The position numbers and the translations under genes are program-made. Under the pieces are notes generated by a model that was given only the letters and a program-made list of their open reading frames with translations, was not told the origin of the DNA and searched no databases. A stretch of DNA of 6,687 bases from Flavobacteriaceae bacterium (GTDB taxonomy: Bacteria > Bacteroidota > Bacteroidia > Flavobacteriales > Flavobacteriaceae), in NCBI GenBank assembly GCA_008081325.1, contig VMCO01000069.1:1-6687 (forward strand), read 5' to 3'. Positions 6,180 through 6,687 of this stretch are shown piece after piece. Numbering within the stretch: position 1 is the first letter of the stretch; every line of letters starts with the position of its first letter.

Positions 6180-6687
6180 CTAAGTCTTTTTAATCTTATC
6201 AAAATCTAAACCACCAAATTTACCAGAACTCATCATCAAAAGAACAGAATTTGATAAATCAAGATCATATATTTTTTCATTAAGTTTTTCATAATTATCA
6301 ATTACAGTCATAGATGTATGATTAAATGATTTTATGATTAACCCAGAATCAATAGGTTCAAGTCTTTTAATTCTCATATTTTTTTCAGAGTAATAAATAT
6401 AGCATTCATCAGAGTGATTTAAGGTATCTCTGTATTTTTCTAAAAATACTGGGTTTAAACTACTGTAAGTATGAAGTTCAAAAAAAGCTACTAACTTTTT
6501 ATCAGGGTATTGTTTTCGAACTGCCTCTGTGGTTGCTTTAACTTTACTGGGTGAATGAGCAAAATCTTTATAAATAATTAAATCTGAAGATTTATATACT
6601 AGTTCAAGTCTATTACTTGCTCCATTAAATGTAGTAATAGCATCATAAAAGTCTTTTGTTTCAACACCCAATGCATTACAAATATTT
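6180..6687 (-). CDS. mpl: Mpl/MurC-type Mur ligase, C-terminal end (partial at right edge)
   Basis: About 168 C-terminal residues are visible and the frame stays open to the window edge (reading NICNALGVETKDF...). The TTG at 6671 is an internal leucine, not a start. The segment TTFNGASNRLE corresponds to the conserved Mur-ligase G-x-x-x-R-x-E region, and DFAHSPSKVKATTEAVR to the D[YF]AH-x-P motif that opens the C-terminal domain. AFFELHTYSSLN resembles the Mpl version (xxLEPRSNTM in E. coli), which favours Mpl, the UDP-MurNAc : L-Ala-gamma-D-Glu-meso-Dap ligase used in murein peptide recycling, over MurC. Bacteroidota copies are often simply named peptidoglycan synthetase. A full protein would be about 450 aa, with the ATP-binding domain to the right of this window. 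It is probably co-transcribed with the HAD gene that starts at the next base. Confidence 0.82.
   Translation of the reverse strand, partial: NICNALGVETKDFYDAITTFNGASNRLELVYKSSDLIIYKDFAHSPSKVKATTEAVRKQYPDKKLVAFFELHTYSSLNPVFLEKYRDTLNHSDECYIYYSEKNMRIKRLEPIDSGLIIKSFNHTSMTVIDNYEKLNEKIYDLDLSNSVLLMMSSGKFGGLDFDKIKKT

Noticed and set aside
6669..6671. TTG as start codon of the Mur-ligase segment
   Set aside because: The frame continues open to the window edge and matches the family upstream of it, so the gene is truncated by the window rather than short.

Overview
The window looks like a piece of a low-GC Bacteroidota chromosome, most likely a Flavobacteriia-type and possibly marine organism. Five things point that way: the end of a SusD/RagB-type nutrient-uptake lipoprotein; two further lipoproteins with short signal peptides and a lipobox Cys; a long VCBS/FG-GAP-ASPIC protein; a TAnnTTTG-type promoter box; and the lack of Shine-Dalgarno-like sequences before starts. 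Assignment below class level is not possible from this sequence alone.

Left part (1-1440), plus strand. The C-terminal end of a SusD-like protein (1-467) is followed after 16 bases by a 300-aa lipoprotein (484-1386) carrying a DSYGDGW motif and four cysteines confined to its C-terminal domain. The pair looks like the distal end of a SusC-SusD-accessory lipoprotein operon. It is closed by a strong, nearly symmetrical A/T-flanked hairpin terminator (1401-1440).

Middle (1451-5490), plus strand. A new transcription unit probably starts at a TACATTTG box only four bases before the ATG at 1463, implying a leaderless or almost leaderless mRNA. Its first gene encodes a 1098-aa lipoprotein with seven Asp-rich VCBS/FG-GAP repeats, an ASPIC/UnbV domain, then seven more repeats. 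Its stop codon overlaps by one base the start of a TrmH/SpoU-family rRNA 2'-O-methyltransferase, best called RlmB.

Right part (5487-6687), minus strand. A YjjG-like HAD nucleotidase (5487-6179) lies directly downstream of the C-terminal end of an Mpl/MurC-type Mur ligase that runs off the right edge (6180-6687). They abut with no spacer and form one operon transcribed leftwards. The HAD gene and rlmB are convergent and their stop codons overlap by four bases.

The left half is a surface nutrient-acquisition locus and the right half is housekeeping (rRNA modification, nucleotide clean-up, murein recycling). No RNA genes, insertion sequences, CRISPR arrays or defence genes were seen. The part most worth follow-up is the surface-lipoprotein set: the SusD partner with the DSYGDGW domain and the 7+7 repeat ASPIC protein. 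There is no gap over 300 bases without a gene; the only real intergenic region is 1387-1462.
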